This document shows positions 32,993 to 41,930 of a DNA stretch of 64,000 bases, piece by piece. Location of the stretch: assembly GCA_021769425.1 (NCBI GenBank), contig JAETSX010000022.1, positions 1 to 64,000 on the forward strand. Direction: 5' to 3'. The notes under the pieces are model-generated. The model was not told the origin of the DNA and did not search any database. It saw only the letters and a program-made list of their open reading frames with translations. Origin of the DNA: Eubacterium sp. (GTDB lineage Bacteria; Bacillota; Clostridia; Lachnospirales; Lachnospiraceae). The stretch's first letter is position 1; every line of letters begins with the position of its first letter. A program made the translations under genes and the position numbers.

Positions 32993-34660
32993 ATGGAGGA
33001 TTATTTTGGGAATGGCCTTATGGAATTTTGCAAACAGTACATAAGGAAACATAATAAGTTATTTGTATGCTTGTTAGTGTTTAGCTTTTTGCTTGGAGTA
33101 ATCTCATTGACAAATACATATATGATTGGTATGTTAATCGATATGATTCAAGATAATGGCACATTTCAATGTGTAATTTGGTTCCTGGTTGTATATGTGT
33201 TAATTCAATTAACGAAAATGGGAGTAACTTATGTCATGCAATATTTAATAGCAAAATATAATTTACTCTTTGCGAATGAAGTGAATGAGAACGTATTAAA
33301 ACACTTACATAAAGTAAAGATTCTGGAAATAAAAAAATATGATAGTGTTTATCTATCTGAGCGAATTAATTCAGATTCTAATGTATTAGCTAATTTTATG
33401 CTTAGTTCCATCGAATCTGCATTTATGCAAGGAGTTCTATTGCTGGTATTATTACTTATTATGATTATGATTGGATGGAAGTATGCAATTTTACTTGTAT
33501 GTGTCTGTCTAACATATGCAATTGTCTTTTTAGCATTCCGTAAGCAATTATATATGAAAATGAAAGCATATCGTGAAGAGACAGCGAATTACTTAAGGGG
33601 AGTCAACGAACAGATAACATTCGGAAACTTTATACAAATCAATAATTTGCAAGAATCATTTGTACAGCGTTTGAAAAATTCATTTGCTTCTTTATTAAAA
33701 CAAGGTATGTCCTTACAGATTACAAGTAATTCTTATGGATTATTGCAAAGTATGATATTCCTTTTTATTTCAAGCGTTATTATTCTTTGTGCGGGGAAAG
33801 GCTTAATTGATCATGAGATTACGGTTGGACAATTAGGTATGATACTTACTTATACAAGTACTGCATTAGGAACAATTAGTGGGCTTATTGGATTTGGTCA
33901 GGTTTATCAGAATTCAAAAACCTCCTATGACCGTTTAACCGAATTAAGTCAATTAGAGCAGGTGCAAAATGGAGAGTTAGAGTGCGAAGCTGTAAACAGT
34001 ATTTCTTTAGAGAATGCAAGCTTTTCGTTTGATCATAATGTTGGTCTTCAAAATCTTACGTTCGAATTTAAGAAAGGGAAGAAGTATCTCCTATTAGGGG
34101 AAAATGGCTCAGGAAAATCAACGTTAATCTATCTAATCCTTGATCAGTATCAGTACTTAACTGGAACAATTAAGATTGATGGTGTTGATTTAAGGCAGTA
34201 TAATATGGCACAGATAAGAAAGAAACATTTTGCAGTGATGGAGCAAGAACTTGATTTCCCACAGAATTCAATTCTTGATTACATTAATATGTGTAACCAA
34301 ACTTCGTATACAGAAAAACAAATGATGAAGATATTGTATGCAAAAGGATTAGACCGCTTGGCATGCGACTTGCTAGATTTGGTGGATCGTGGTGTAATCA
34401 ATATTAATTTTACATCGGGTGGAGAAAAGCAAAAGATTGAGATTGCTCGAGTTATATTGAAGGATACGGATGTAATGATTTTTGATGAACCAACGGCTCA
34501 TCTTGATTTTGAATCAAGAGATGAGTTTTATCAATATATTGATTCTGTGAAAGAAGATAAAATCGTAATTGTTGTATCTCATATGAAAGAGGAGCGGGAA
34601 CACTTCGATGAGATCATCTATATGAATCAATATGCATTGGGCAAAGATGATGCAGAATAA
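32993..34660 (+). CDS. ABC exporter, fused membrane and ATPase domains (type I)
   Basis: About 555 residues. The membrane domain (about 20-315) has six helices, starting near KLFVCLLVFSFLLGVISL. The ATPase domain (about 335-555) has Walker A LLLGENGSGKSTL, signature FTSGGEKQKIE, Walker B DVMIFDEPTAHLD and H-loop VVSHMK. There is no N-terminal C39 peptidase, so leader removal must be done elsewhere (candidate: the CPBP protease at 38653). The start at 32993 (after AGGAAA) is uncertain; an in-frame ATG at 32975 also exists. Likely exporter of the mature peptide. Confidence 0.87.
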   Translation: MEDYFGNGLMEFCKQYIRKHNKLFVCLLVFSFLLGVISLTNTYMIGMLIDMIQDNGTFQCVIWFLVVYVLIQLTKMGVTYVMQYLIAKYNLLFANEVNENVLKHLHKVKILEIKKYDSVYLSERINSDSNVLANFMLSSIESAFMQGVLLLVLLLIMIMIGWKYAILLVCVCLTYAIVFLAFRKQLYMKMKAYREETANYLRGVNEQITFGNFIQINNLQESFVQRLKNSFASLLKQGMSLQITSNSYGLLQSMIFLFISSVIILCAGKGLIDHEITVGQLGMILTYTSTALGTISGLIGFGQVYQNSKTSYDRLTELSQLEQVQNGELECEAVNSISLENASFSFDHNVGLQNLTFEFKKGKKYLLLGENGSGKSTLIYLILDQYQYLTGTIKIDGVDLRQYNMAQIRKKHFAVMEQELDFPQNSILDYINMCNQTSYTEKQMMKILYAKGLDRLACDLLDLVDRGVININFTSGGEKQKIEIARVILKDTDVMIFDEPTAHLDFESRDEFYQYIDSVKEDKIVIVVSHMKEEREHFDEIIYMNQYALGKDDAE

Positions 34661-34696
34661 TCTATAGAAGTCAGATATTAAGGACGGAGGAATGCT

Positions 34697-37174
34697 ATGA
34701 GAATTATATTAAAGCATATTAGAAACAACTTACTTGAGAAAAAAATTCGTAGTTTTGCCACTGTCCTTTTTTTAGTTTTATTATCGGTAGTTATCTATAT
34801 TATTTTAAGTATGCCATCCATCATAAGAGAGCAGTATGAAAATACATACCGTGAAATATATGGTGAGATCGATGTTGCCATTTTTAAAGAAAATGCAGCT
34901 TTATTTCAGGTAGATAAAGTTGATTTTAGTGATTTTGAGTATGAGAGCTTACTCACAATTGAAAAGTCAACATACTTGCAATCAGGTTCTGAGCAAATGT
35001 CCGTCTATATTGTTGGTGCAAGTCCGCAGGATGCAGTAAAGATGAACTTTATTCGAGAGAAGAACGTATCGGATTTGAAGAAAAATGAAGTAGTAATTTC
35101 GGTGAAAACTGCTGAAAAATTTCGAGCTTTTGTAGGGGATACATTATCAGTAGTAACATCGTCTGGAAAGTTATACAGTCTTAGGGTAGCAGAGATTGTA
35201 CCTGAAACAGGGTATTTTTCTATGGAACAGGATTCGGATTTTCTCTTCGTCACTTATGAAACGGCAGAATCCATCTTTGAGTTAAATGGAAAGGTTAGCT
35301 ATGCTTATCTTAAGGTGAATACAGAAGGACTTTCAGAAATTGTAGAGGAATTAACAGAACAGAATCCATCATTTTTTGTGCATCAAATGATAGATGAAGA
35401 TACCATTGCTCAATCTGTCAATCATATTTTGTATTTGTTTATTCTAGTATTTCTTATACTTTTTACAATGCTATTATATTCATTAGTAACGTTGAATCGA
35501 AGTATATTAAGAGATCGAATCAATGCAATGGTAGTTTTTAAAAGCTTAGGCGCTGACAGAACATCTCTTTCCTTGATCTTGGGAATCGAATCAGTGTTGT
35601 ATGGAATATTCGGTGGGTTTTTTGGAAGCATAATTGGCGGAATTTTGATGAAATACATACCTAATTATTTTGGCGATTCGGTAGTGGAAGGAGAAATCCA
35701 AGGAAGATTTCAGATAAAAACGGCATTGATTGTAGTTGGAGTCTCAATGGTAATCCAACTGGTTTTAAGTATGGGAGCAATTCGAACAATTACTAAGAAA
35801 TCGTTGCTCGATATGATGAAACAGAAAAAAGGATTTCTTAAGAGCTATTTGGTTCAAATGCTTGGTGGAATTACACTTGTTTTGTGTGGAATGATTCCCT
35901 ATTATTTCGATTCATTGAGTAATTCGATTCTTTTTATTTTTGAAATGTTGTGCTTCTTATTTGGAATTGGTCTTATGATTCCGTTGGCATTCTATTTTTT
36001 GATATGGTTGCTTGAGCGAATATTAAGATGTTTTTCCAATTGTTTGTTATCACTTTCTGCATTGAATATTCGTACGAAAAGCTTGATTGCGGACCATGTA
36101 CGCTTGATTACCGTGAATGCAACCTTATGTATTCTGTTAATTACATTAAGCGTATCTTTTGTCGATTATTTTGATTCCTTTGAAGATAAGGTGCAAGCGG
36201 ATTATATTGTATCTTATATTAGTCAATCAAAGAGTGTATATGAGATTGTAAATGAATTTGATGGCGCTAAGGAATTCTCTCTATTATTTTTGAATCAAGC
36301 AGTGATGGAACATGAAAGGCAAAGCACGTCCATTATGATTTGCAGTAATTATGAGTTTGAAAAACAAAGGGATTTCTTTTGCGGATACGAAGTCCATGAT
36401 GATGTAAGTCTTGATCTAAAAGAGAATGAGATTATATTAGACGAACATATTATGAAGTTATACGATGTATCTGTAGGTGATACGATCCGCTTGCAACTTG
36501 GTAGTGGAGCAAAGAAAAAACATTATGAATTTTACGTAATCGGAACTTGTGATGGAGCAGGAATCACGTTAAGTCGGTTAGTCGGAGTAGTTAGCCAAAA
36601 GGCATATGAGACCATGTTTGGAGATATCCCACAGTTTTTATTGATTCGTATGGCAGATTCAGGTGTATCTTTAGGAAGTTTGAAAGAGAAGTTGCCGGAT
36701 GCACTCGCAGTGGTTCAGACAAAAGAAGAGTTTGTTCATGAGCAATTAAAGCTTCCAAGGACATTTGTAAGGATTATTACAGCTGTTTTAATTTGTGGTT
36801 TGCTTGGTGGTTTGCTTGGATTGATTTGTAATCAGATAAATGTACTAGAAGAAAGAGAAAAGGATTTGGCTATTTATTATACGACTTGTATGACCAAAAA
36901 GAAGATTCTCCAAATGATTGAAATTGAGGAAGCAATGATTTCAATATTTGTATTAGTGTTTTCTTTTGCTATTAGTGCAATGTTGTATCAGTTGCTATCT
37001 AAGTTATTAGAATCAATGTATCTGTGCTTCCCATTGCATTTTTATATCGGGAAAACTTTGAGTGTTGTATGTGGAGTCCTTGTTCTTTTATTTGTATTTA
37101 TGATTGGAAGTACAAAGATCAAGCTAAGAAAGGCAAACTATATCAATATAATTAAGAAGGATGCAAACATGTAA
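34697..37174 (+). CDS. ABC transporter permease, FtsX/MacB-like, duplicated
   Basis: 825 residues. A helix at about 17-38 is followed by an extracytoplasmic domain (about 40-240), then helices near 243-267, 292-320 and 340-360. Two central helices, a helix at about 475-495, a second extracytoplasmic domain to about 690 and three terminal helices complete it. FtsX-like signatures are AMVVFKSLGADRTSLSLI and AIYYTTCMTKKKILQMIE. GGACGGAGG precedes the ATG. It pairs with the following ATPase (19-28 nt downstream). Such pairs in bacteriocin loci usually give producer immunity; here that is inference. Confidence 0.85.
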   Translation: MRIILKHIRNNLLEKKIRSFATVLFLVLLSVVIYIILSMPSIIREQYENTYREIYGEIDVAIFKENAALFQVDKVDFSDFEYESLLTIEKSTYLQSGSEQMSVYIVGASPQDAVKMNFIREKNVSDLKKNEVVISVKTAEKFRAFVGDTLSVVTSSGKLYSLRVAEIVPETGYFSMEQDSDFLFVTYETAESIFELNGKVSYAYLKVNTEGLSEIVEELTEQNPSFFVHQMIDEDTIAQSVNHILYLFILVFLILFTMLLYSLVTLNRSILRDRINAMVVFKSLGADRTSLSLILGIESVLYGIFGGFFGSIIGGILMKYIPNYFGDSVVEGEIQGRFQIKTALIVVGVSMVIQLVLSMGAIRTITKKSLLDMMKQKKGFLKSYLVQMLGGITLVLCGMIPYYFDSLSNSILFIFEMLCFLFGIGLMIPLAFYFLIWLLERILRCFSNCLLSLSALNIRTKSLIADHVRLITVNATLCILLITLSVSFVDYFDSFEDKVQADYIVSYISQSKSVYEIVNEFDGAKEFSLLFLNQAVMEHERQSTSIMICSNYEFEKQRDFFCGYEVHDDVSLDLKENEIILDEHIMKLYDVSVGDTIRLQLGSGAKKKHYEFYVIGTCDGAGITLSRLVGVVSQKAYETMFGDIPQFLLIRMADSGVSLGSLKEKLPDALAVVQTKEEFVHEQLKLPRTFVRIITAVLICGLLGGLLGLICNQINVLEEREKDLAIYYTTCMTKKKILQMIEIEEAMISIFVLVFSFAISAMLYQLLSKLLESMYLCFPLHFYIGKTLSVVCGVLVLLFVFMIGSTKIKLRKANYINIIKKDANM

Positions 37175-37201
37175 TAAAAGATTGTAAAGGAGATGAGGTT
37201 T

Positions 37202-37873
37202 TTGGAAACTTTGATTGAATTAGATCATGTGGGAAAATCGTTCATAGACAATAAACAGACCATACAAGTATTAAGAGATGTGAATCTAGAGATCAAAGAA
37301 GGTGAATTTATCTCTCTGATGGGGGAGTCTGGAAGTGGAAAATCTACTTTATTATACATCATTGCGGGTTTTGAGTTTGCCACATCAGGTGAAATGAAGC
37401 TTCTAGGAAAGTTATATACATCTTTAGATGAAAACAGTAGAGCAAAATTACAGAGAAATAACATTGGATTTGTATTTCAATTCTACAATTTAATTCAGAA
37501 CCTCAATGTAGAAGATAATATTTTGCTCCCAATTTCAATTTTAGGAAAGAAAAGAGCGAAAAAAAAAGCATTGGAGGAAATTCTTGAATACGTTGGATTG
37601 GAGGATAAACGAAAGAAAAAAGTAGCTGAATTATCTGGTGGAGAACAGCAGAGAGTTGCAGTTGCTCGAGCAATTCTAATGGATATGAAAATCTTGTTAG
37701 CAGACGAGCCGACCGGAAATTTGGATCACAAAAATAGTGTAAAGATTATGGAGCTATTTCAAAAGGTAAATCAAGAGAAAAATATGACGATTCTACAAGT
37801 AACACATTCGAAAGCAATGGCAGAGTATGGAAGTAAAATATATCGGTTACAAGAAGGTATTCTTTATGCATGA
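37202..37873 (+). CDS. ABC transporter ATP-binding protein (MacB/LolD-like)
   Basis: About 223 residues. Walker A GESGSGKSTLLY, Q-loop FQFYNLI, signature LSGGEQQRVAVARA, Walker B ILLADEPTGNLD and H-loop LQVTHSK are intact. The TTG at 37202 is 9 nt after AAGGAG and is the likely start; the ATG at 37193 touches the ribosome site and is unlikely to be used. Partner of the upstream FtsX-like permease. The last codons overlap the TraX-like gene by 8 nt. Confidence 0.9.
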   Translation: METLIELDHVGKSFIDNKQTIQVLRDVNLEIKEGEFISLMGESGSGKSTLLYIIAGFEFATSGEMKLLGKLYTSLDENSRAKLQRNNIGFVFQFYNLIQNLNVEDNILLPISILGKKRAKKKALEEILEYVGLEDKRKKKVAELSGGEQQRVAVARAILMDMKILLADEPTGNLDHKNSVKIMELFQKVNQEKNMTILQVTHSKAMAEYGSKIYRLQEGILYA

Positions 37874-38624
37874 TAAAGTTAAGATAGGGATTTCATCAAA
37901 TGCATTGAAAAATATCGCTGCTGTTTCCATGGTTTGCGATCATATTGGATATAGATTAATCGAGCATGGTTTACTCAAAGATTACGATCTAAGCCAAGAT
38001 ATCGTTCGATTATTAGCAAATCCTTCGGTGAGAAACTATGTTCTTTTGGATGCCATTTTGCGTGGTATTGGTCGAATTGCTTATCCGATTTTTGCTTATC
38101 TAATCGTGGTTAGTTTTTTAAAAACAAGAAGCGTCTATCATTTTCTGGCGCGAATGCTGATTTTTGCAGTGATAGCAGAAGTCCCATTTGATTTATTTTG
38201 GGCAGGGGATGTGATCAATTTCGAACATCAAAATGTATTATTTACATATTTGTTGGGCTTGCTTGCAATTTTATGTATTGAACGAATGTGGAAAAAGGAG
38301 TTACACCATAAGTCTCTTACGATTGGAGCGGTCGCGTTATGTATTGCGTCAGGATATATATTACATGTAGACTATGATTTTGTGGGAGTGCTTGTAATTG
38401 TACTTTTTTATATTTATAGAAATCATTCACTATACCGAGATATTAGTGTCGTCGTGGTACTCACGCTACAATATCTACTTGACGTAATTAGTTGCGTGAG
38501 TGTTGTTTTTATTCAGATTTGCAGTGGAGAGTATCATAAACCAAAACGATTTCGATATTTTTTCTATTGGTTTTATCCAATACATATGCAGATTCTTATT
38601 TTACTTGAAAAAATATTGTTTTAG
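37866..38624 (+). CDS. TraX-family membrane protein
   Basis: 252 residues with about seven to eight helices. The TraX pattern is clear: SSNALKNIAAVSMVCDHIGY, then ILRGIGRIAYPIFAYLIVV, FAVIAEVPFDLFW and FTYLLGLLAIL, and a C-terminal FYWFYPIHMQIL. TraX of the F plasmid N-acetylates pilin. Homologues are common in gut Bacillota, with unknown substrates. In this operon it might acylate the peptide N-terminus or a cell-surface target. Translationally coupled to the ATPase upstream. Confidence 0.85.
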   Translation: MHDKVKIGISSNALKNIAAVSMVCDHIGYRLIEHGLLKDYDLSQDIVRLLANPSVRNYVLLDAILRGIGRIAYPIFAYLIVVSFLKTRSVYHFLARMLIFAVIAEVPFDLFWAGDVINFEHQNVLFTYLLGLLAILCIERMWKKELHHKSLTIGAVALCIASGYILHVDYDFVGVLVIVLFYIYRNHSLYRDISVVVVLTLQYLLDVISCVSVVFIQICSGEYHKPKRFRYFFYWFYPIHMQILILLEKILF

Positions 38625-38652
38625 CAATCAATATAGAAGAGGTGATGAAAAT

Positions 38653-39513
38653 ATGACAAGTGCAAAAAGGTTTTGTTATAACTATCCGATTCTTACTGCT
38701 TGTATTGTACCAATCCTATATCTTCTAGTTGTGCGACAATGTATTATGAGCATTGCAATTCGTATTTTTTCGTCTTATACGGGTAGACCGTATAGTTCGT
38801 TTGCTTCCCTAGCGGTTGGCGAAGGAGTGACCATTCTTGTCGATCTTATGGTTTTAATGCTTTGTGGAAATATACGAATTCTGATACAGCGGGGAATATC
38901 GCGAAACAAGAAAGTTTTATATAGTTCCTATATAATTTTTGAAATTCTAGTTTTGTTTGCAATCAATGTGCACCAAATCATCTATTATAAAGATTCAGCA
39001 AGGAGTCCGCTTACTATTCTAGGATGTGTAATTTATCTACTCTTGGCATCAATATCTGAAGAGGTTATGTTTCGTGGATTTTTAGTTGAAATTCTTGCTT
39101 CGAAATATCTGAATCGCAGAGGCGGAATTTGGATAGTGACTATTGTTTCAAGTATTGCATTCGCAAGTATACATTTGTGGAATCTATTCATCCCAGGAGC
39201 ATCGGTTGGAGGAATCCTTGCACAGACGGTAAATGCAATGCTAATTGGCGCATATTTTACAGTGATTTTTTTATGGACGATGAGTATATGGGTGTCTGTA
39301 ATTCTACACTTTGCATATAATTTCTCACAGTTGCTTCGCAGTGTTTGCTTCGTAGGAAAAGATGTTTCAGAGGTGATTTCGAATTACGGAACGACATTTC
39401 ATTCTCTGTTTTTCTTGGTACATATGTTTGTCTTTATCATTGTAATTTGCATTATGATTATAATGATGAGGCATCAAAAACATATGCCAAGAAAGTGCTC
39501 TGAATTAGAATAA
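38653..39513 (+). CDS. CPBP-family intramembrane metalloprotease (intact motifs)
   Basis: 286 residues with about seven helices. All three CPBP/Abi motifs are present: ISEEVMFRGFLVEIL (EExxxR), FASIHLWN (FxxxH) and LHFAYNFSQLL (HxxxN). Family members cleave leader peptides of bacteriocins or give self-immunity. This is the best candidate in the locus for trimming the precursor, since neither exporter carries a peptidase domain. GAGGTG precedes the ATG at 38653. Confidence 0.87.
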   Translation: MTSAKRFCYNYPILTACIVPILYLLVVRQCIMSIAIRIFSSYTGRPYSSFASLAVGEGVTILVDLMVLMLCGNIRILIQRGISRNKKVLYSSYIIFEILVLFAINVHQIIYYKDSARSPLTILGCVIYLLLASISEEVMFRGFLVEILASKYLNRRGGIWIVTIVSSIAFASIHLWNLFIPGASVGGILAQTVNAMLIGAYFTVIFLWTMSIWVSVILHFAYNFSQLLRSVCFVGKDVSEVISNYGTTFHSLFFLVHMFVFIIVICIMIIMMRHQKHMPRKCSELE

Positions 39514-39534
39514 AGCTTGAAAGAGGTAGTAATC

Positions 39535-40701
39535 ATGGAACAAAAGAGAGTAAGATTAGAATTACTTCGATATGTCAAAGATAAATTACATTATTTCGGA
39601 AAAATTGAGGATGTTGAGATGGAAGAAATTGGAGATGGGAATCTTAATTATGTATTTCGATTTACGAGCCTTGCAGCAGCAAAATCTTTGATTATAAAGA
39701 AAGCGGAAAAATGTGCTAGATTTTCGGATGATTTTAAGATTCCATTATCAAGAACTGGAATTGAATCTTTCTATATTCATTCTTTGAATCATTTGATTGG
39801 TCGATATTTGCCAACGCTATATGGTACAGATGTTGCGAATGGAATTCTAGCAATGGAGGACCTTTCGAACTATAAGATTTTACGAAGTGAACTTATGAAG
39901 TTTCATGCCTTTCCTTTCTTGCCGGAGGCTTTGGTAGATGCACTTTCGAAAGCATTGATGGGAACTACCTCATATTGTATAGAACAAGTAAAAAGAGAAC
40001 AGATGGTGGGAACATTAAAAGATAATCCACTCAATGAGATTATTACAAAGACTCTTGTTTTTGAAGAACCGTACAATAACTGCTATCATAGAAATAATGT
40101 ATTAGCAATGAATCAAGACTATGTTCAAAATGAACTGTATCATGATGAGGCGTTGTTAAAGATTAGCACGGAATACAAAGAAAAATTTTTTTCAGAAAAG
40201 CAAGCCTTGTTACATGGAGATTTGCATACAGGTTCTATATTCATTAAAGAAGATGCATTCAAATTCATTGATTTCGAATTCTCTTTTTGGGGACCAATTG
40301 GATTCGATTTAGGATTTCTTCTTGCAAATTTCATATTTGCATATGAAAGGGCATGCCACGATTCTAGTAAGGAAAGCAAGGTATTTCAAGCATGGATGAA
40401 AGAAGTTATTTTGTATGTTTATCCACAATTTACGAAGAGAAGTCGTAAGATTCTTTGTGATGCAAATGTAAATCAAAAAGAGGCAGAGCGATTTTTGAAT
40501 GAGATCATGCATGATACTATTGTTTATGCTGGAATTGAGCTAATTCGTCGAACGGTTGGAATGGCAAATGTGAAAGATATTACAACCATTGCACCACTTA
40601 CAGAGCGTATGAACGCAGAACGAAGAATCATTCAGGTAGCAAAAAAATTAATGCTTGAAGCAAAGAATTGGGATGACCTAAAGGATATTATGAGTTTTTG
40701 A
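39535..40701 (+). CDS. MtnK-like sugar kinase (APH fold)
   Basis: 388 residues. The catalytic loop LLHGDLHTGSIFI and the metal-binding FIDFEFSFWGPIGFDLGFLL closely follow the 5-methylthioribose kinase pattern (HGDLHTG, then DxEF..YGP.GFD.G), rather than choline or aminoglycoside kinases. NLNYVFRF matches the glycine-loop region. MtnK phosphorylates the anomeric oxygen of methylthioribose or 5-deoxyribose. No mtnA is visible beside it, so a specialised role fits. Options are making a sugar 1-phosphate for the nucleotidyltransferase/glycosyltransferase pair, or salvaging 5'-deoxyadenosine products from the radical SAM enzymes. Last gene of the maturation operon. Confidence 0.83.
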   Translation: MEQKRVRLELLRYVKDKLHYFGKIEDVEMEEIGDGNLNYVFRFTSLAAAKSLIIKKAEKCARFSDDFKIPLSRTGIESFYIHSLNHLIGRYLPTLYGTDVANGILAMEDLSNYKILRSELMKFHAFPFLPEALVDALSKALMGTTSYCIEQVKREQMVGTLKDNPLNEIITKTLVFEEPYNNCYHRNNVLAMNQDYVQNELYHDEALLKISTEYKEKFFSEKQALLHGDLHTGSIFIKEDAFKFIDFEFSFWGPIGFDLGFLLANFIFAYERACHDSSKESKVFQAWMKEVILYVYPQFTKRSRKILCDANVNQKEAERFLNEIMHDTIVYAGIELIRRTVGMANVKDITTIAPLTERMNAERRIIQVAKKLMLEAKNWDDLKDIMSF

Positions 40702-41201
40702 TGGAAATACATGTAGAAGTGAAATTAGAGAAAGTCCGGAATGACACAGCCTGCATCTGTTTATTCCAGGTACGTTCAGACTCATTATCCATGCTGTCTT
40801 TGAGATAGGGAGTGCAAAGTAAAGTATGTAAGTTAGAAATACAACAAATCTTACGTCACACTTTATTTTGCTGTATAAGTGAGAAAAGTCTGATACGATT
40901 ATTTTATTGGTTAAAAATAGTAATAATATGTGGAAGTTTTTAATTATTTAGTGTATAATACGGACATGAAAAATCAGTCTCAATAAAGTGTTGCCAGGGA
41001 CGCTTGCTTACGTATATAAAGAATGAGAGTGCAGCATTGTTTTAGTGTGTCATTAAGGAAAAGCAGGAAGTATGCAAATGGATTGAATCAGCCGCAGTTT
41101 TGACGATAACAGATTTCCCATAAAATCAAAGTTTATGGGAAATTTGAAACTAGCAAAACAGGTAGTTATTTACATTGACAGAAAAAAGAGGGAGTGTATA
41201 A
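40702..41201 (+). other. 500-bp intergenic region with promoter and hairpin ahead of the agr genes
   Basis: No gene seen. TATAAT at 40954-40959 has only a weak -35 match (TGGAAG, 17-nt spacing), as expected for a promoter that needs an activator. A perfect 12-bp stem, ATTTCCCATAAA (41113-41124) with TTTATGGGAAAT (41132-41143), lies in the leader about 60 nt before the response-regulator start and could act as an attenuator. No LytTR direct-repeat pair could be defined with confidence. Confidence 0.45.
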
Positions 41202-41930
41202 ATGATAAACGTAGCGATTTGTGATGACAGTGTTGCCACAACAGGCAGAATAGAAACTATGCTACAAAACATAGCAAAAAAGAATTTTGTACAGTTGGAA
41301 ACAGAAGTGTTTTGGAAAGGAGAACATCTGGTTGCTTCGGTTGAAAACAGGGGTTGCTTTGATATTATTTTTCTGGATATAGAGATGGGGAAGGAAGATG
41401 GTATTGCGGTGGCGCAAAGAATTCGGCAGACTGATACAAGGGTTTTGATTGTTTATGTTACAAGTCATGAAAGCTATATGAAAGAATCTTTTGAATCAAG
41501 ACCTTTTCGTTTTTTGGTGAAACCGGTCAGTGAAAGGCAGATGGAGAACTGTTTCCGGGTAGCTTATGAAGAGGTAAGTAGTGCAGACAGTTATTTCAGG
41601 TATAATTATCAGAGAATGAGTTATAAAATTCCAATCCGAGAGATATTTTATTTTGAAAGTAATCGAAGAAAGGTGAAAATATTCACAGAAAAAGAGATTT
41701 TTGAATTTTATGGAAAACTCAATGATATTGAGGATAGTTTGAAATGGAGTAAGGCTATGTTTCTAAGGGTTCATCAGTCTTTTTTAGTAAACTACAAGCA
41801 TGTAAATGGAATAGGATATGATTTTGTAGTGTTGGTTAATGGAAAGAGAATATCCATTAGTGAAGAAAGGCGGAAGCTTATCAGTGAGCAGTATTGTGCA
41901 ATGGAGGACACTTTCTATGTTGGCGGATAA
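41202..41930 (+). CDS. LytTR-family response regulator (AgrA-like)
   Basis: 242 residues. The receiver domain (about 1-120) has acidic CDDS near the start, the phospho-acceptor in DIIFLDIEMG and the conserved Lys in FLVKPVSE. The LytTR DNA-binding domain (about 140-240) has IREIFYFESNRRKVKIFT, FYGKLNDIEDSL, FLRVHQSFLVNYKHV and RISISEERRK. AGAGGGAGTG precedes the ATG. It overlaps the kinase gene by 14 nt. By analogy with agr it should activate the peptide-signal genes and perhaps the RiPP operon. Confidence 0.92.
   Translation: MINVAICDDSVATTGRIETMLQNIAKKNFVQLETEVFWKGEHLVASVENRGCFDIIFLDIEMGKEDGIAVAQRIRQTDTRVLIVYVTSHESYMKESFESRPFRFLVKPVSERQMENCFRVAYEEVSSADSYFRYNYQRMSYKIPIREIFYFESNRRKVKIFTEKEIFEFYGKLNDIEDSLKWSKAMFLRVHQSFLVNYKHVNGIGYDFVVLVNGKRISISEERRKLISEQYCAMEDTFYVGG

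Noticed and set aside
39535-40701. Aminoglycoside phosphotransferase (resistance gene)
   Set aside because: Shares the fold, but the HGDLHTG and GPIGFDLG motifs match methylthioribose kinases much better.
40702-41201. LytTR binding repeats or a small RNA
   Set aside because: Single half-site-like sequences such as TACGTTCAG are present, but no properly spaced direct repeat pair could be defended.
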